This document shows positions 52,923 through 64,000 of a stretch of 64,000 nucleotides of DNA, in pieces. This DNA comes from Pyrus communis. Lineage: Eukaryota; Streptophyta; Magnoliopsida; Rosales; Rosaceae. The notes below the pieces were generated by a model, which worked only from the letters and a program-made list of their open reading frames with translations, was not told the DNA's origin and ran no database searches. Within the stretch, counting starts at the first letter, position 1; each line of letters opens with the position of its first letter. Both the position numbers and the translations under genes were made by a program. The stretch lies in assembly GCF_963583255.1 (NCBI RefSeq), contig NC_084815.1, positions 20,772,307 to 20,836,306 of the forward strand, in the 5' to 3' direction.

Positions 52923-52941
52923 ACACACACACACACACACA
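52923..52941. repeat. (CA)n microsatellite
   Basis: Short CA run at the position that holds a TA run in copy A (23388-23443). Confidence 0.9.
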
Positions 52942-53887
52942 ATCATCTAGTAAGAGTAAAATATATTTAATATATTACCTGGAGTTTACTGCTTAGTTTT
53001 GTTGTTAGGTTTGCAGCAGTTGCTTCTTGCTTGTTGCAGGACCTTACCTTGTATCATTCCCATCATCCCACTCCCCCAGTCCGAGGGCTCGTTTGGCGCC
53101 TAAGATTGGATTTGATTTGATAACTCAGTACACTCAAGGTGTGTTGAAGAACGGAAACAAATAGAGGAATTTTGTCCAAGTTAAAAGTAGAAGATGAAGT
53201 GCGGAATGAAAACCAAAATGGTAGGTATCTCGACCAAAAAAAATGGTAGGATATCAACATCTCTCGAGACTCATCCTTCTAATCAACAATCCCCAAATGA
53301 AAAATCATTCACATCTGCTTTCATTTCTTACTCCAGCATACCTTAAAGATGACAAGTTATCAAACCTAATTCTAGGCGCCAAACGAGAAGGTTTGACGAA
53401 TTAACTTCAGGAGGAGGTACATACATAATTTTCGGTCAAACCTCGTTAATTCTTGGTGTGTTCTCATTTGTTTAAAAAAAAAAAAAAAATATTCTAAAGT
53501 TCTTCCAACAGTTTTCCCTTGAGAGTCAAACATAATTGGGGTTTGTTTTTGGAGGTCAAATGTTAAACTTAAATCACTTTTGATGGGTAAGATGATCCAA
53601 CAAACAAATCGAAGATAATTGGTAAATGACCATAACCACAAAGCAAACACGAAATATTTATATTTCCCCGAATTTAACTTGTTTTCTAGTAAGATTACAT
53701 CAAACACGAAATATTTATATTTACATTTCCAAGACTCAACAACAAAGCGATTTCACGTCCTTGGTGACAATAATCCACTGCTCTAGTTGGCATTTCGTGC
53801 AAAACGCAGTACTTAGGCTATTGCGGAATTGTGGCATCAGTTTAACTTCTACGTCCAGATGTCCGTACCCCATTTGCTGTTTCCGAG

Positions 53888-56800
53888 TCACAGAAAGGAA
53901 CCTGATAATGACGGATGGTCAAATCTACAGGTTGGCCCGGAACTGCAAAGGCCGCAGCGGCTGTACTGTGTGCAAATGTTCTGACCCTGGATTGGAAACA
54001 AATTTAGGATGAAAATTTATGTAATTGATGGCAAGCGATAACGAAGCAGAATAACTGATCAACCCGAGTATTTCATACAGGAGAGGAGAGGAACTGTTAG
54101 TTAAGAATCCTTCTATGTTGAAAGAGACATATCCATAACTTTCACTACAAATTATCTTTCGCAAGGTCAAATTAGTCTCAGTAATATACATTGTCTTGGT
54201 ACATTGCTAATTATCCAAGGTACACTAAAACTTGCAAAAAGATTTCAATTCCAAAATTATTCCATCACTTAATAAAAAAAAGTGTTTGTATAACATGTGG
54301 TGGTTAGTTATTAAGGAAAACTAGTGAAAAGGGTTTGAAAACTTTGAGTTTTAATCAAAAGGACAAAAACGTGTTGTAAGTGAATGGTAACAGGAATGAC
54401 TTTTTAGAGTAAAAATGTCATTTTTTATTACAGTGAACAGTACCAGAAATGTTTCGCTATAACTAACCTACTTCTGTGCTACTTGTATCACAAAGTGAAA
54501 AACCTTTTTGAGATCAAAATCCATAGTTACGAATTCTGTATAAAAAGAACAGTTCGAAGAAGAGTGAACTTACAGGTCTTAAAGGGAGGCCCCTGTCATT
54601 GAGTGTACATGAGGGGGTCGCTGGAGTATGATTTTTTGGATGGTGATATTGGCAATTAGATTTATTAATACAATCCCCCGTTTGAGCGAAATAAAAGCAA
54701 ACAGGTTGCCCAGGTCGTTGTGGAAATTCTTCAGCTTGCTTCTGCTGTGCATATTGTCTTTCGGTCGCTGAGTTGTTCATAACATATGGCGGAGGTGGAG
54801 GTGCAGGCTTGCTTCTATGTGGTAGATATGCTGGAGCCTATACATGTTTTGGCCAATACAAAATTAAAGAGAAGCATGTTTTTGAAAATGCAAACAAAAA
54901 CAGCATTAATTCTATAAATTCTACAAAATAAAGGGGCTATTCTTACTTGTACCCACAAACTAATAGGGAACCCACATAAGAAGTCTAGACGTACCGATAT
55001 GAAAACGTAAGCATATTACCACAACTGATGCAGACAACAATTTGTTATCAATATTCGAAATTTCAAGGATTTAACTTCTTTACAAATAATAATAGAATAT
55101 CACATTAAGTCCTTAATGTAGGCCCATATTAGTTTTGTGAGCCGAACATGAATAAAAAGGCATGAGAATGAAAAGAAAAAGGTCAAAACACAAAAAGATC
55201 CAACTGTTATCCCAAAAAATACGGTAATTCGCATATCAAAAAGTGATTAGAGTTATTTAAACCCAAGACTCTAATAAGGGACTGATGACTAGAGTACCTG
55301 ATAACCATTCCATTCTGTAGTTTCGGAATTTATCCCTTGTGATTTTGGCAGACCTTGTAATGATGCAGGCCTACCATTACTGGATTGTGGGCGAGATTCT
55401 CCGGCAGCTGTAGGATCAGGGTGGTTAAACTTGCAGTTTGTTTCATACTTGCAGGTGCCAGTTCGCATATAGTAGGGACAATCTTTCTCCCCCTGTAATA
55501 CGTTAAAACAATTATTCAGCAAACATATGGACACATTAAATAGCTACAACAGAATAAGAAAATAAGCAAAGAAAAAATCTTAAATCTTAAGCACCATGAA
55601 TAGATAGCTATTCATTCCTCAAATTTTTGCAGATCAAATCTAGAGCATACCGGACGAATTGGCAGGCCCAAAAAGTTAAGTTCCAGAGCTGGAGCTACAG
55701 AAGGTACCCCTATATGTCGTCCTGGGCTGATGTAGTACTGCAACAAGCTTAAGTGTTATATTAAGATCATGAAAACTGTTACTAGGCCACCACGTACGTT
55801 GCACAGATTTGAATACGAGGATACAAAGGGAAAGAAACGTCATTGACATTTAAAAACATAATAGTAATCCTGTATAAAAAAAGGAAGATCTGATTGCAAT
55901 GTAACAGCATACAATTGCCAAAACACATCAACTATAAGTTGATCACATTCAAGACCCTCATAAATCTATAGTTAGCTACAAGATAAAAAAGGTTTAAGCT
56001 TGTATATTCACTTGTGCATTCTAACCTACTAGCTTTCAGATAACCATATCGAAAAAAACCCCATCGTCAAAGCACAACATAGTACTTGAAACCAAATATG
56101 CAAAGTAAAACAAAACTTAATGATGAAAAACATGAAACCAAGCAATTGCAGTAAAAACCAGAACTTTGGATAGATAATAACCTTGCTTTCGGTCTGGTCT
56201 TGCTCCTTTTCCAATTCTTCTCTCTTCTTAGCCTTGTCTTTAGACACCTTCAATAAAGTTCAAAACACCAAGAAACACAAAGTGAGCACCAACAACACAA
56301 ATACTTCCTGCAATCATACCAGGCCAGATGCATTAATGTCTCAAATACTAAATGCAGGCCCAAAGTCACGATTTGTCTCGGACAAATTTCACCACAAAGA
56401 TGCGCGTGAAAGAAAAACATCATCTTTAACAAATATGAAATGTGCCTCCATTTCGAGTCAATTCCGCAGACAGAGATCATCATCACGGCATAATAAACTA
56501 ACCGATTAACACATTCTTTACTCTATTACACATGCATACATGAATTTCTCAGCTAAACCAAAGAAAGCTGAGGCCACGAAAACACGAAAAAGTCTCAAAC
56601 TTTCAACCATAAACATACATAAGCAAATGCTAAATGCGAAACAAGAGAGATATACCTGCTTGTTTTTCCTTATCCGAGGGTGATTAAACTTGCAATTCGA
56701 TCCGAACTTACAGTTGCCAGTCTTCAGATAGTACGGACAGTCTTTAGCTTCGGGCCTCAATGGGTACTGATTCCTTCTGCTACTCTCCTCAACAACCTTC

Positions 56801-57405
56801 TTATCCACCACACCGCCGTTCTCATTCCCTCCGCGGCCACCGCTGCTTTCCCTCTCTCTCTCCTTCTCAATTTTCTTTTCACTTTCTCTCCTCTTCTCTT
56901 CTTCTTCTTTTTCCTCCTTTCCCTTCAAACTCAATTTCCGAATTTCATTAACGATGGAAGGATCGAAGTTCCGAATCTCATCGAGGAAGGCGGGGTCAGA
57001 AAGAAGCTCATCAAGCACGGCGGGGTGGAGTTTCCGAATCCAATCAAGGAATTTAGAATCGAGATCGGATGGTGCAGGTAACGGAACAGACGGCGGATTT
57101 AGAGGACCGTTGACGCTTTTAGAAAATTCCGAAGAGAAAGCAGGGTCGAAGTTCCTAATCACATCGAGGATGGCAGGGTCGAGATTCCTAATCTTATCGA
57201 GCATATCGGGGTCGAGTGTCCGAATCCCATCAAGGATTTCACGCTCGAGATCGGACGGCGCAGGTGACGGAACAGACGTCGGATTTAGGGGAACTTCGAC
57301 GCCTTCAGACATTTCCGATTTCCGTCCGGATCTGAAGTACTTATACATTACGACGAGTACTGACACTGTCACCGGTAGGGCAATACGCGCCGCTGAAAAA
57401 TACAT
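53888..57405 (-). CDS. CCCH zinc-finger protein (ZFN-like), copy B
   Basis: Exons on minus: 57405-56656, A 56247-56182, B 55737-55651, C 55492-55298, D 54837-54574, E 53986-53888; every junction is phase 0, giving about 486 residues. The N-terminus starts at Met-Tyr-Phe with a probable membrane helix ([16 protein letters not shown]). Three clean 11-residue repeats follow ([33 protein letters not shown]), then an E/K/R-rich stretch and finger 1 ([10 protein letters not shown]...CKFNHP). Exon B has the degenerate finger 2 ([16 protein letters not shown]). Fingers in C ([10 protein letters not shown]...), D ([10 protein letters not shown]...) and E ([10 protein letters not shown]...) are intact. 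It stops [11 protein letters not shown], earlier than fragment Q. Open frame extends 30 codons 5' without an ATG. No disabling change seen; probably RNA-binding, perhaps membrane-tethered (inference). Confidence 0.8.
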
Positions 57406-58448
57406 AGTTTTTATGCTGATGGCGGCGGCGGATGCGGCGGCGACGGTAGCTGTAACTGGGTTGCTAGGTTTTTGCTGTGAACTAGCAACTAACAACTACA
57501 CTATGGATGAAACAAACTCTCCCATATGATCAAAATATACATTGACTGCCTAAATCAAAGTCTGCTTTGTTTAGAGGCATGTTTGGATTGCTTTTCAATG
57601 CCAAAGCTACTTTAGGAAAAGTGGGGAACCTCGTAATAAAAGAATAATTTACATAGACCAAATACACTTTGCAGTACCGCAGTTTAAGCAAATATTGCTA
57701 CAATGCTACAATGTAACAACTTATCTTAAAATGATAAGTTGATATGTAACATCTATGTATAGACTGAATACTCCTTAATAATACTCAAGATTTTGATTCC
57801 TTCTCATTCCGTCTCCCAATTAGTTTGATCAATCGTTCAAATTTCGAATTAGTAAACGCATCGTGAAAGTATTTTTAACTCTCAAACGAAATTTTCCACT
57901 TGTTTCAGGTTGAGTCAACTCTGTTTACTCTCCATTTTGGTTGTCCTACGTTCACTCGTATGACCTAGGTTTACTTGTCCTAGGTTGTCCATCACCTTCA
58001 CAGCTCCACTCAGATGCCATTACCTACAAACACGTTATTTTGTAATACGGGTTTGTCTTTTACATTGGTGTTGTATATGCAAATTTAACCAACGTTACAT
58101 GCAAGATAGACAATACACGTAACGTCGCCGCAAGTTCGATACATAACAGAAAATCCCGGCACAGGTTTTTTATAAAGCGAGATCAACAACCGAACCATTT
58201 GCGATACTCGGGATAGGCAGCTGACAACGAAATTGAAAGGATATTCTCGACTAAAGTATTTTCCGGTTATATGACGTAGATGAGAAATAATTTACAGGTT
58301 CCATTTCCCTTAAAATCTCACAACTATAATGTTTGTGTCGTCCGGTGAAGAGGTTTGATACATTTCTAAGATTGAATTACCAAAAGAGAGATTACACATG
58401 TTTGAGTGATGCAAATCCTGTGCTCTAGGCAAGCATTTCATGCATAAC
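57406..58448. other. 5' flank of CCCH copy B and intergenic sequence
   Basis: 57406-57787 matches the copy A flank and probably holds the promoter. The rest, 57788-58448, is AT-rich with no supported gene. Confidence 0.4.
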
Positions 58449-58661
58449 TTACTGCACGGGCTGCGGCTGACTTGTAACATCAGTTCCGTTTCTGCTCCCA
58501 GCCATTCCTGCCCCGTTAGTAGTTGCCGAATCACTGAAAGGAAGTCGATGATCAGGACCAGATGTAGTTGAAGATGATATATGTAACGGGTGGTCAAATT
58601 TACAAGCTGGCCCAAATTTGCAAATGCCATAGCGACTGTAATGTGTGCAAATGTTCTGATC
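58449..58661 (-). pseudogene. Last exon of a CCCH gene, fragment Q
   Basis: Acceptor at 58662, then 70 codons and TAA. It encodes an intact fifth finger (QNICTHYSRYGICKFGPACK, then FDHP) and a 45-residue Ser/Thr-rich tail ending TSQPQPVQ. This is the best-preserved terminal exon in the window and shows the ancestral C-terminus lost by frameshift in copies A, B and C. Homology to P continues only to about 58741; no functional upstream exons follow. Confidence 0.8.
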
Positions 58662-58741
58662 CTGGATTTTGAAACAAATTTTGTGAGAACAATTAGTTTA
58701 TAATATTTATGATTCGGGAACAATTGTCCTCACATAGTATT

Positions 58742-60342
58742 TCACTAGAAAGTGATGCCCACGCTTTGCTGCAGGATTAAAAACTGTGTTGTTTACTATG
58801 CTTGAAAAACACAGAGATAGTAGAAGAAAATAATAAGATAAGTTTAGATATACAAATGTACATGCATAAAATATTGGTCGACCTAGATTACACATTTTTG
58901 CCAGCTTTTAGACAGAGCATTGGAAAGTGCTGGCCTATGTACATGCAAAAAATATTGTTCAACCTAGATAACAAATCAGGAACAGCATTTACATACAAAA
59001 TATTAGAAATGCTGGGCTAGTACATGCAAAAAATATTGTCTAACCTAGATTGGAGAGCTATTTACATACCAAAAAATAAGAGAAACATTGTTCGATGCAT
59101 ATAGATTAGAGGTACGAAAGTAACATCTGTTCTGTTCAAAAGGAAGATTCAACATTCTTTGTGCAGCAGAATGGACAGGAGAAAGTTGAAACAGACCAGA
59201 AGTTAAATCCAATAGATACATATATACATATGCAATTAGTGTAATGTTGTAATTATGTAAACACCAATTAACTAAATAGATACCTTTTGCAGAGTTGGCA
59301 CATGGACTCCAGCTAAGACTCTCCCGAAATATACAACGGGTTTGATTGAAACTCTGGGAATCGTTGAAACCACTGTGGTTACATAAACAGCACAAATTTC
59401 TAAGCAACAAAATAGAAGAAAACGAAACGAAAAAGAAAAGACAGAGAAACTCATAAAACACAACTTCAAAATCGACGGTTCATATCGAGATCTCCGATCA
59501 AATCGCAAAACGTGAAGAAAATTCATCACAAAACGGAAATAAAAAAACATAATCTCACTTTGCATCAGCTTTTCTGTGAGCAGCAACTCTTGATTTCCCA
59601 TGTTCAACTAAACCTCCACAGAAAACTGCAAAAAAAAAAGGGGTGAGAATCATTTAGAAATGACAAAAAATAAATATTAATAAATAACAGAGAAGTCGGA
59701 AAAGAAATATCCTCCCTTGTACCCAAAATTGTGGGTTTTCGTTGCCCACGACGAAGCTTTAAGAATTCTTCCAACACATATTTCAATTTGAAAGCTTCTT
59801 CAAAAGACATATTGAAGGTTGCGACTGTTAAGTTTTCTCAACTGCAATCACAAATAATACAAAATGAGAAATGTTGTTGTCGGTGAGGAAAATGTTGAAT
59901 ATTGAATATACAGCGACTGTTAAAGTTGAATACAAAAATATGAAGCACAGAGACTCCGATTAGCTTCAAAACCCAACCATTTTACACCAAATTCAAAACT
60001 TAAGCCCATTTGCCGGTATAGAGTAGGAATATCACCTTGTACTAACCCAAAAAATGTCGGAAAGCCTGAAATCGATCGGAGAAAACTCGGATCCTCGTTG
60101 GAAAACGCCACCGCGAGCTGGGTTTATGTAAATCTTCGATTTAGGGGTAGATTCAAGCATGCAAAGCTCAAATTTTGTTGTTAGGATTCTGCTGATTCGA
60201 ATAGTGGTGGTTGCAGGGCCGATCATCACTGGGAAACGTCTAAAAGTCGTCGGGAATGTCGAACTCAGTGGAACCAAATCAACCAAAAACCTTTTTTATT
60301 TTTCTAGCAATAAAAAAATTAATTAGATTTAAACTTGAGTTT
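58742..60342. other. Insertion between exons E and D of CCCH fragment Q; no recognised gene
   Basis: Separates the Q terminal exon from a D-exon relic at 60343. It contains tandem repeats (58850-59065) and minus-strand coding-like islands: about 59700-59810 (MSFEEAFKLKYVLEEFLKLR), about 59555-59632 (GLVEHGKSRVAAHRKADAK before a gt donor) and about 59285-59390 (PVVYFGRVLAGVHVPTLQ). These could be exons of one small gene or captured pieces; I do not recognise the family. Confidence 0.35.
58850..59065. repeat. Tandem repeats with 'tacatgcaaaaaatattg'
   Basis: Three degenerate copies of about 60-80 bp sharing 'tacatgca(t/a)aaaatattg' followed by 'c(g/a)acctaga' and a 'tttacatac' block. Confidence 0.7.
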
Positions 60343-60420
60343 TTGGGGGGTGGCTACTGCAGTATGAGTTTTTGGATGGTGATATTTGCAATTAGATTTA
60401 AACTTGCAATCCCCCGGTCT
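60343..60420 (-). pseudogene. Relic of CCCH exon D (fragment Q)
   Basis: On the minus strand it reads, with one base inserted, TGDCKFKSNCKYHHPK, the finger 4 core, in the more canonical form (CKFK rather than CINK or CVNK). It aligns with 54600-54680 and 29220-29310 on the plus strand. It is cut off at the right by MITE-like sequence into which an LTR later inserted. Confidence 0.75.
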
Positions 60421-60610
60421 TAAGAAATAAGGGGCCGTTTGGTACGCATACAGGACGGAATGGGATGGATAGTGTGAAACCCTATCCTTAATTTGTTGTA
60501 TATTATATTATCGAATGTATGATTATCAAATTGTCCTTGAGGCATGAACGTTGACTTTCATTGACCATCTCGTAGTGACGCATATTACTAATTTTCTTAG
60601 TTTATTCTTA

Positions 60611-60754
60611 GGAGTGTGCTATCCACACACCTTTTTTTACTTCTTACATACCTCTTGTTGATTTCTGTCCCTTAATCTTCTTCAATTCATCCATTCTGAC
60701 GATTGAAAATTTAAAAAGTGTGTGAGAAGTAAAAGGGGTGTGAATATCACACCC
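60611..60754. mobile_element. 144-bp MITE with 9-bp target duplication
   Basis: Ends form an imperfect inverted repeat (GGAGTGTGCTATCCACACAC versus the complement of GGTGTGAATATCACACCC). Flanked by TTATTCTTA (60602-60610) and TTATCCTTA (60755-60763). The paralogous LTR on the minus strand has a single TTATTCTTA there, a true empty site. A 9-bp duplication points to a Mutator-like source. Confidence 0.8.
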
Positions 60755-62239
60755 TTATCCTTATTGTACTCATCACCATGAATGCGTAGGCGCAAATGGA
60801 TTCAAATTTGGAGTTATAACAAAAATTTTACGTTACGAAATGTCAAACGTTTTTCAGACATTTTCGTGTTTCGTCTTTAGTGATCTTGTTTTGTAAGCCA
60901 TAGGGCCCACATGTTTTCTTCATTTTTCCTCGTGACCCCTCTCTTCTCTCTTCCATCTATTATTTTCTGAAACACTCACTCTCTCTCTCAAAAACTCTCA
61001 TCTCTCTCCCTCTCTACACTCTCGACCATCTCTCAAACCAACCCTCATAGAGCGTTTTCACTTAAACAAATCACACAACAACAACCTTGATACCACCACC
61101 ATCACCCCTATGAACTCATAATCGAAAGAGGACCTTCCAAACTCACTGCACAGCGTTCACCACTGTTCACTGAGTTTTTCAACGAGTTTCCACCTTCTCT
61201 AGCGAAGGTAAGTCTCGAAACTTGTCCAAAAGTTGTAGATCATGTCTTGGTGTATGTTTAGAGGTAGTTTTGAGAAGATTTGGTGATGTTTGGATGTAGG
61301 AATCTCACGGGGAAAGCTTCCCCAGTTTTTCCGGCGAAGACAACCATTTTCCGGCTGAACCACGGTGAGTTAGGCATCAAGAAAGGTACCATTCTCTTCC
61401 TTTGGTCGAGAAGTATGATTTTCTTTTCTGAATCACTCGATGTTGTTGAGTATTAAAGAAGTTATGAACGTTTAAAGTTTACCCAGTTTCCTACGAGTTT
61501 TCCAGTTTTTCCGCTAACCAGTCACACTTCAGGTCATTTTCCGGCAACCATTGGGCTTCTAAATAGGTATAATCTTGTTCGACACTTTCCTATCTTCATT
61601 TTATATATTATGGGTCGAATTTGGTTAAGAAACGAGTGAGTTACGAAATTTTGAAAATTTTCCAAACTTCCGGCCAAAAATCCCAATTTCTGATATGAGC
61701 TCCGATGGCTTGGCTCAGCTCAGCTTCGGCTGACTTCTCGATCAGCGTTGACCGTTCACTGTCGACATTGACTTTTGGGTTGACATTTTTGGGTTTCAAC
61801 CGGGACCCTCCTAGACTAATTTCGACGTCGTCATTCCAAATTTGCGCTCCATTTTTTTAAATTCAATTGTTTTAATAGAGTTTTATTAATTGGTCCCTTT
61901 ATGTGCTTAGGTGCATTTGTTAGTGGCAACCCCGTCCTCTATAGTTCAAATGGTTCTTCAACGACGGAGTATCTATAAGTGGACCCCTTCCAAAATACAT
62001 GATTTTATTACTAGAGAAGCATTCATGAAAAACATGATTTTATGGCTGCGTTTTATTAAATGTTTATGAGTAAATCGGATTTATGCTTTATGAAATATCA
62101 TGTTTTATCGAATTTATGTTTACTGAGATATTTATGAATATGATTTATTGATATGATGTTTGAGCTATTAAGCTCCGATGAGATATATTTTGGAAAGATT
62201 ATGTTCATGATTTTCTATGCTTACTTAGTGAATGATAGT

Positions 62240-62440
62240 TATATATGCCTTCGGGCGGGTAATGAAGGGCCTTCGGGCTTATGATACTTATATATGCTTT
62301 CGGGCGAGTGATGAAGGGCCTTCGGGTAGGCAAGTGATGAAGGGCCTTGGGGTGAGTGATACTTATATATGCCTTCGAGCAGATGATGAAGGGCCTTCGG
62401 GCGAATGATACTTATATATGCCTTCGGGCGAATGAAATAC
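62240..62440. repeat. LTR minisatellite with 'gccttcgggcg'
   Basis: Repeats of about 35-45 bp containing 'atatatgccttcgggcg' and 'gtgatgaagggccttcggg', some five to six degenerate copies. The sister LTR near 45260-45320 has only about two. Confidence 0.8.
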
Positions 62441-62911
62441 CACTACTAAGCACACTATATACGATATATGTTTTACGAAGGTTTTATGGCATGCTAAGGC
62501 TTTTGGAAAATCTATTACTTATTATGCTATATAAGTTTTTAAAATTGGGGTTTAGTACGTTGAAGAATAACTATTTTAGTATTACATATATATAAACTTG
62601 GTCCACTTATATTTTGTTTTGCACCCCCTCAAGACCTAGGAACGAGGTATACGACCCGAGCTACGAGGCATTCCCATATCAGTGAATTTGTGTCCTCCTC
62701 TCTGAGTAGGACATCTCTTGTAATCGCACCTTCTGATATCCCTTCCTCTTGTATTTCGAATTAGTAGTATGCTATGAATTTGTCATGCATTATTACTTTT
62801 AAATTGTTGGCAGTGAACTATTATTATATTTTCTATTAAGGTTTGTACTTGAATATTACATTGCGTGGTTCCGGGCGAAATTTATATGCATGTTTCACAT
62901 GTTCTCGGCAT

Positions 62912-63112
62912 GGACAAGGATTGTCTGCCCTCCTGTGCCTTCCTGTTTGTGGTCACGGTTAAGTCACATCAATATTTTATATTACTATTCATTTTTGTCT
63001 TATTATCTCTATAAAAAAATAATATAAAATATTAACGTGGCTTAACCGTGACCACACAAAACAGGAGAGCACAGGAGGGCACCTTAAGTGGGAGGGCATA
63101 CAATCCTTGTCC
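62912..63112. mobile_element. 201-bp fold-back MITE with 9-bp target duplication
   Basis: Starts GGACAAGGATTGT and ends ACAATCCTTGTCC; the arms are complementary for about 75 bp with a few mismatches (GGTCACGGTTAAG and its complement further in). Flanked by TCTCGGCAT (62903-62911) and TCTCGTCAT (63113-63121). The sister LTR on the minus strand has one copy (ttcttggcat) continuing directly into 'atgcattc', an empty site. Mutator-like by duplication length. Confidence 0.85.
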
Positions 63113-63414
63113 TCTCGTCATATGCATTCATTAAATAGCTTGCGTCACCCTCAGGTGTCAGCGAGCACGTGACCATCTCGTTGCCCTTTGGACACGGGGA
63201 TCGGACCGTGTCAGAATGGGACGGTTGTTCCATTCTGCGTTTGGTAAGCGCATGGGGAATGAAACCAAAAGATTAAATAACTAACTTACCATTGTTCCAT
63301 CTGTTGTTTGGTGCAAATGTTTATGCGACGGGATGGGACGGGACAGTTTTTTAGTTGTTCATATGTTTAAACACATATATGCTTATCTATGATATATTTT
63401 TCACACTAGTGAAT

Positions 63415-64000
63415 ATCAATACAAACGTTTCGATCAAACCTCGTTAATTCTTGGTGTGTTCTCAATTGTTTAAAAAAATGTTCCAAGTTCATCCAACGGT
63501 TTTCCCTTGAGAGAAAGTTAAACATAATTGGGGTTTGTTTTTGGAGGTCAAAAGTTAAAACATAATCACTTTTGTTAGGTAAGGATTATCCAACAAGCAA
63601 ATCGAAGATAATTGGGACGTGACCATAACCACAAAGCAGAGTTGAGAGGATACTCACTGAATTCAACTTTTATTTTCCAGTAAAATTACATCAAACACGA
63701 AACATTTACATTTCCGGCTTCCATTAAGTTCTAGCATCTGAAAAGCCGGTGGCAGCTAGGGGAGAAGGTTTGATACATTTCTAAGACTCAATAACAAAGC
63801 GATTTCATGTCCTTGGCGACAAGAATCCACTGCTCTAGTTGGCATTTCGTGCAAAACAAATTACTCAGGCTGTTGCGGAATTGTAGCATCAGTTCCACTT
63901 CAACTTCCAGATGATCGTACCCCATTTGCAGTTTCCGAGTCACAGAAAGGAAACTGATAATGACGGATGGTCAAATCTACAGGTTGGCCCAGAACCGCAA
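63415..64000. repeat. Segmental duplication, copy C (left part)
   Basis: Matches 23927-24610 and 53429-53945. It runs off the window, so a third CCCH gene of this type probably follows. It lacks the NOI-exon part present in copies A and B. Confidence 0.85.
63940..64000 (-). CDS. CCCH zinc-finger gene copy C, terminal exon, partial
   Basis: On the minus strand the visible codons read [11 protein letters not shown] then SLSVSFL and TGA at 63942-63940, as in copies A and B. The second cysteine and the rest of the gene lie beyond the window edge. Whether copy C is functional cannot be judged. Confidence 0.6.
   Translation of the reverse strand, partial: CGSGPTCRFDHPSLSVSFL

Larger units (their letters stand above)
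52351..54174. repeat. Segmental duplication, copy B
   Basis: Paralogous to 22782-24848, beginning at the same point in NOI intron 2. It includes the NOI last exon relic, shortened microsatellites, and the 3' end of CCCH copy B. It abuts an intron of pseudogene P, so its insertion or an unequal exchange removed the 5' half of P. Confidence 0.85.
60473..63213 (+). mobile_element. Solo LTR of the same gypsy family as 44691-46652, opposite orientation
   Basis: Begins TGTGAAACCC and ends ACCGTGTCA, homologous to the reverse complement of the LTR at 44691-46652. It is longer because of two MITEs (60611-60754, 62912-63112) and an expanded minisatellite (about 62240-62440). No internal region adjoins it. 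Flanks (GATAG/GAATG) do not form a clean 5-bp duplication, so the insertion is old or rearranged. It lies in a hAT-like MITE sequence ('ggggccgtttggtacgcat' on the left). Confidence 0.8.

Noticed and set aside
60468..63218. Target-site duplication for the plus-oriented gypsy LTR
   Set aside because: Flanking pentamers GATAG and GAATG match at only three of five positions; not enough to claim.

Overview
The window is plant nuclear DNA: intron-rich genes with GT-AG and a few GC-AG introns, AT-rich intergenic sequence, Ty3/gypsy and MITE insertions, and proteins of clear plant families. Gene content and repeat style suggest a woody eudicot, perhaps Rosaceae; the species cannot be fixed from the sequence alone.

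Layout. 1-16716 (+): the C-terminal ~1,419 residues, in 39 exons, of a callose synthase of the GSL8/GSL10 type; one 2.5-kb intron holds debris of two other genes. 18868-19308 (-): intronless 60S ribosomal protein L26 with telo-box and site II promoter motifs. 21298-22951 (+): three-exon NOI (RIN4-like) peptide gene. From 22.8 kb to the window end lies a tandem cluster, on the minus strand, of five-finger CCCH zinc-finger genes and fragments. Copy A is 24558-44310, copy B is 53888-57405, copy C enters at the right edge, and decayed copies P (50684-52056) and Q (58449-60420) lie between. Copies A and B are preceded by a duplicated piece containing the last NOI exon.

The outstanding feature is inside copy A. 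One intron-exon-intron-exon block, single-copy in copy B, has been amplified to 16 tandem units of ~816 bp (30.2-43.3 kb). Every unit carries two phase-0 exons: exon A (22-28 codons, charged, coiled-coil-like) and exon B (29 codons, the remains of CCCH finger 2). All 16 A exons are multiples of three with no stop, and all 16 B exons are exactly 87 bp. One B exon has a nonsense codon and one has lost its AG acceptor. The locus could encode a size-variable linker by alternative splicing, or it may be a young array already decaying. Higher-order structure (a 4,093-bp, five-unit period) shows repeated unequal exchange.

Mobile DNA: a 5'-truncated gypsy element (44691 to ~49617, minus) with a nested 518-bp solo LTR flanked by a perfect 5-bp target duplication; a second, solo LTR of the gypsy family (60473-63213, plus) carrying two MITEs with 9-bp target duplications; and a 4.1-kb copy-A-specific insertion at 24849-28968.

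Limits: exon boundaries come from reading splice sites and protein similarity by eye; no alignment, transcript or database search was run.
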